Source: Hordeum vulgare subsp. vulgare (taxonomy: Eukaryota; Streptophyta; Magnoliopsida; Poales; Poaceae). Taken from it: a stretch of DNA of 64,000 nt. Shown one piece after another: positions 60,850 through 64,000 of this stretch. Numbering within the stretch: the stretch's first letter is position 1; each line of letters starts with the position of its first letter. The stretch lies in assembly GCF_904849725.1 (NCBI RefSeq), contig NC_058519.1, forward strand, positions 180,533,703-180,597,702, given 5' to 3'. Both the position numbers and the translations under genes were made by a program. Under the pieces are notes generated by a model, which saw only the letters and a list, made by a program, of their open reading frames with translations, made no database searches and was not told the origin of the DNA.

Positions 60850-62918
60850 GACCTCACTTGTCCTCAAGCGGATGCCGAGATCAATAAATATGCCCACATG
60901 TTTAGAGAGAGAGGTGTCGACAAAACAAGATATGGACATGCATGCATCATGATCATAGTTAGAACAGCAATATCATCATATCATCTCCTATGCTAAAGTG
61001 ATAATTCCTTCACAAAGTAAAGTATGGATCAAGAACTTTATTGAGAATTAACAACCAATAGCCTTTAGTCATTGAAACAATTGCAATTTATCATAACATC
61101 AAAAAGAGCCAAATAGGAGCTGGTAAAGCAAATCCACATACTCAATCATCCTTTTGTGTCCTACAATTGCTACAACTCACGTGGTACTCATGAGATCAAA
61201 GTTTCAGTCTGACACAGAGAAAGATAGGGGCTTATAGTTTCGCCTCCCAACTGTTTACCTCAAGGGCAATGTCAACAACAATAATACATGAATACTTACT
61301 TCCTAGTTGACATATGAATATCGATCTTTCCCTAGCATATGACGTTAGCCAAGATAAAGGTGAAATAAGGAATTGATGTAGATCACCATGACTCTTCCAA
61401 GGGCATAAAGTAAAGGTACAATATAGGCCCTTCGCAGAGGGAAGCAGAGGTTGTCATGCGCTTTTGAGTTTTGGATGTGTGTCCTCTTAGTGTGAAGTAA
61501 CATCACTTTATATTGCCTCCTGTGATAAAGAACTTTATTATGCAGTCTGTCGCTTTTATGTCTTCCTCATCACAGGTTCGTACAAAGCTTATTTTCCACA
61601 CACTAATAGATCATACATATTAAGGGAGCAATTTTTATTGCTTGCACCGATGACAACTTACTTGAGGGATCTTATTCAATCCATAGGTAGGTATGGTGGA
61701 CTCTCATGGAAAAACTGGGTTGAAGGTTTATGGATGCACAAGTAGTATCTCTACTTGGTGCGGGAGTTTTGGCTGATATGGGGTGGAAGCAATCGTCACG
61801 TGCTAAGAGATCTCTAGTCATATAATCATTGTTCGGAACCAAGCAAGCATAATTCATTATGTTGTCTTCCTTGTCCAACATCTACTTCTAAGCATGCAAT
61901 AGTTTAGTGAGTGTTCACAATCATAGATGGTGTCCAAGATGATATATTTATATGTGAACCTCTCTTTCCTTATTACTTCCTATTAATTGCAGCAATGACC
62001 AAGATCTACGTTTGTCCACCCGCAACAAATTTCAATCAACATTCTTTTTATATGTGAAGTCATCACTTCTCATAAGATCATTACATGATCTTTCATGCTT
62101 TTGTTCTTTCATCATTCTTTTCTTTCAGATCATGGCATGAAGCAAGGCCCTTAACTAAAACACTCTTTATTATATGACTCACGAACTCGAATACATCGAG
62201 GGTGACACAAAGCAATACTCAAGCCTAAAACACTAATAACTTTATTCTACTAGAGAAAGATAAAACCAAAAAGGACCGAACTAAGAAAAGGTAAAGGCAA
62301 AAGATATGATGGTGATACGATACCGGGGCAACTCCCCCAAGCTTGGCACAAGCCAAGGGGATTACCCATACCCGTGCTTAGTTGTCTTCCTTTGGAGTTG
62401 ATGGTGGTGGAGTTGTTGCAACCTGGGTTTGATCCTCCGTCTTCCAAGGCATTAGTGCTCAATTGCTTCGAGCCTCGCCTCCACGCTTCCGGTCTTATTG
62501 GGCCCCTCAACATCACGGATGTGCAGCACCCACTCACGCATCTCGATAGATTGAGGGTGTTGCAGCACTCCTGCGAGGTAGGGATTGATGACTTTCTTGA
62601 AGATCTTGTCCTTCGGAGCTTTTGGGGACGCCATAGTGATCTAAATCTGTCAGCACAACAGCTCGAAACAAAAATAGAGGAAAATTGCGTGATACGAGGG
62701 TCAGACCTTTCGGGAGAATATATAATGATTTTTCCCGACTAGAAGGAGTACTCCACAAGAAAACGGAGTCTGGGAGGCACACGAGGTGGTCACAAGCCCC
62801 CCAGGCGCGGCCAGGGGGTGGCCAGCGCATGGCAGGCTTGTCGCCTCCTCGTGCGCTTTCCGGACTACTTTAAATTTTTCTATTTTTCTAAAAATTCCAA
62901 AACGGAGAAAAATTCCTA
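60850..62918 (-). other. Long non-coding 3' region of the right-hand gypsy element
   Basis: No domain-bearing frame is present. A second polypurine-like motif, ACTCCCCCAAGCTTGGC on the plus strand, lies at 62331-62347. Frames near 62250-62830 lack recognisable domains. Confidence 0.6.
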
Positions 62919-64000
62919 CTAGAAAAGTTTTGGAGTCGGTTTACTTACCGAATCACATACCTCTTCATTTTCGGAGTCTGAAACAGGCTGATAAACATCC
63001 CTTATGTACTCCTCCGGAGTTATGGTATTGATAATATTGCTTTCAACATTTATGGGAGTACCTGAGATATAATGCTTGATTCTTTGCCCATTTACCACTC
63101 TTAGAAAATTACCTTCCGTGTTGTTGATCTTGATGGCACCGGAACGATATACTTCCTCAACAATGTAAGGACCTTCCCATTTAGAAAGAAGCTTTCCTGC
63201 AAAAAATCTTAAACGAGAATTATATAGCAAGACATAATCACCTACATTGAACTCATGTTTTTGTATCCTTTTATCATGCCACCTCTTAACCTTTTCTTTA
63301 AACAACTTGGCATTTTCATATGCCTGAGCTCTCCATTCATCAAGCAAGCTAATATCAAATAACCTCTTCTCACCAGCAAGTTTGAAATCAAAGTTGAGCT
63401 CTTTGATTGCCAATAAGCCTCATGCTCTAGCTCAAGAGGTAAATGACATGCTTTACCGTAAACCATTTTGTACGGAGACATGCCCATGGGATTCTTATAA
63501 GCAGTTCTATAAGCCCACAGTGCATCATAGAGCTTCTTAGACCAATTCTTTCAAGACCTATTGACAGTCTTTGGCAGAATTAGTTTAATCTCTCTATTAC
63601 TTAGCTCTACTTGACCACTAGACTGAGGGTGATAGTGAGATGCAACTCTATGGTTGACATCATACTTAGAAAGCGTTTTACGAAAAGCACCATGAATAAA
63701 ATGTGAACCACCATCAGTCATTAGACACCTAGGGACTCGAAATCTGGGGAAATAACTTCTTTAAGCATCCTGATAGAGGTGTTGTGATCAGCACTACTAG
63801 TCGGGATAGCTTCTACTCACTTAGTGACGTAATCAACAACAACTAGGATATGAGTATACCCGTTGGATTTTGGAAAATGTCCCATATAATCAAAGCCCCA
63901 AACATCAAATGGTTCGATGACAAGTGAATAATTCATAGGCATTTCCTGACGTTTACCGATATTACCTATTCTTTGACATTCGTCACAAGACAAGACAAAC
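62919..64000 (-). pseudogene. gypsy integrase region, 5' part outside window, broken
   Basis: Integrase inserts the DNA copy. From the window edge the minus strand shows the CDECQR cysteine pair of the zinc-binding part, then the core start WGFDYMG near 63900-63875. A TGA at 63819-63817 sits where a tryptophan is usual. A frameshift near 63745, a stop near 63553, and a one-base deletion near 63415 follow. The C-terminal domain (63413-62919) retains the KVKRWHDKRI, GDYVLLYNSR and KWEGPYIV phrases typical of Athila-group integrases and ends with TAG at 62919. It is not functional. Confidence 0.88.

Larger units (their letters stand above)
59312..64000 (-). mobile_element. Athila-like gypsy element inserted in the copia RT (continues past the right edge)
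   Basis: The 3' LTR is at 59312-60834 and internal sequence extends right, so the element reads leftward. A polypurine tract abuts the LTR. Integrase and its C-terminal part occupy 64000-62919, followed by about 2.1 kb of non-coding 3' region. RT, gag and the 5' LTR lie outside the window. The LTR family is that of the solo LTR at 54353. The preceding TATGC (59307-59311) should recur at the far end as the target duplication. Confidence 0.85.

Overview
This window is transposon-dense grass DNA, almost certainly from a Triticeae genome (wheat, Aegilops, rye or barley group). The basis is a BARE1/Angela-type copia element recognisable from its LTR ends and primer-binding site, gypsy LTRs of types common in that tribe, and large CACTA elements. 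I found no intact host gene, no bacterial-style operon and no convincing functional RNA gene. Nearly everything readable is a mobile element or its decayed remains, and the most informative structure is the nesting order.

Left block (1-18354): the oldest visible layer is a plus-strand gypsy relic (13011-18354) with a 3.7 kb LTR. A minus-strand gypsy element resembling the Del/Tekay group (3924-13010) lies in that relic's other LTR. It has a 3.85 kb LTR, a Met-tRNA primer site, an extra ORF ahead of gag, and a gag-pol frame broken by three stop codons and a frameshift. Its integrase is cut off by the 3' LTR (432-3923) of a second plus-strand element related to the oldest one.

Centre-left (18355-25742): degenerate coding-like sequence, an LTR-like stretch starting at 18996, an unclassified repeat with LTR-like features (20430-23329), and an LTR fragment (23330-24612) of the same general type as the Athila-like LTRs further right. 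About 1.1 kb follows that I cannot assign.

Centre (25743-37926): a complete 12.2 kb CACTA transposon with long terminal inverted repeats and a TGG target duplication. On the minus strand it carries a decayed TNP2-type transposase gene (33510-37034) and a multi-exon second gene of the En/Spm accessory type (26460-29480). Between them lies a three-unit array of 661 bp repeats.

Right block (37930-64000): unassigned DNA and an unclassified repeat, then relics of two further CACTA elements. One of these contains a complete Athila-like gypsy element (42457-50549, target duplication GGCCC) that encodes only gag and protease remains. Next comes a BARE1/Angela-type copia element (51404-59311) carrying a solo LTR (54353-55880, target duplication GGAGT). 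It is finally interrupted by a minus-strand gypsy element (59312 to the window edge) whose 3' LTR belongs to the same family as that solo LTR.

All coding regions carry stops, frameshifts or truncations, so none is expected to make a full-length protein. Family names rest on recognised motifs and memory of Triticeae repeats, not on a search. Identity statements are by eye.
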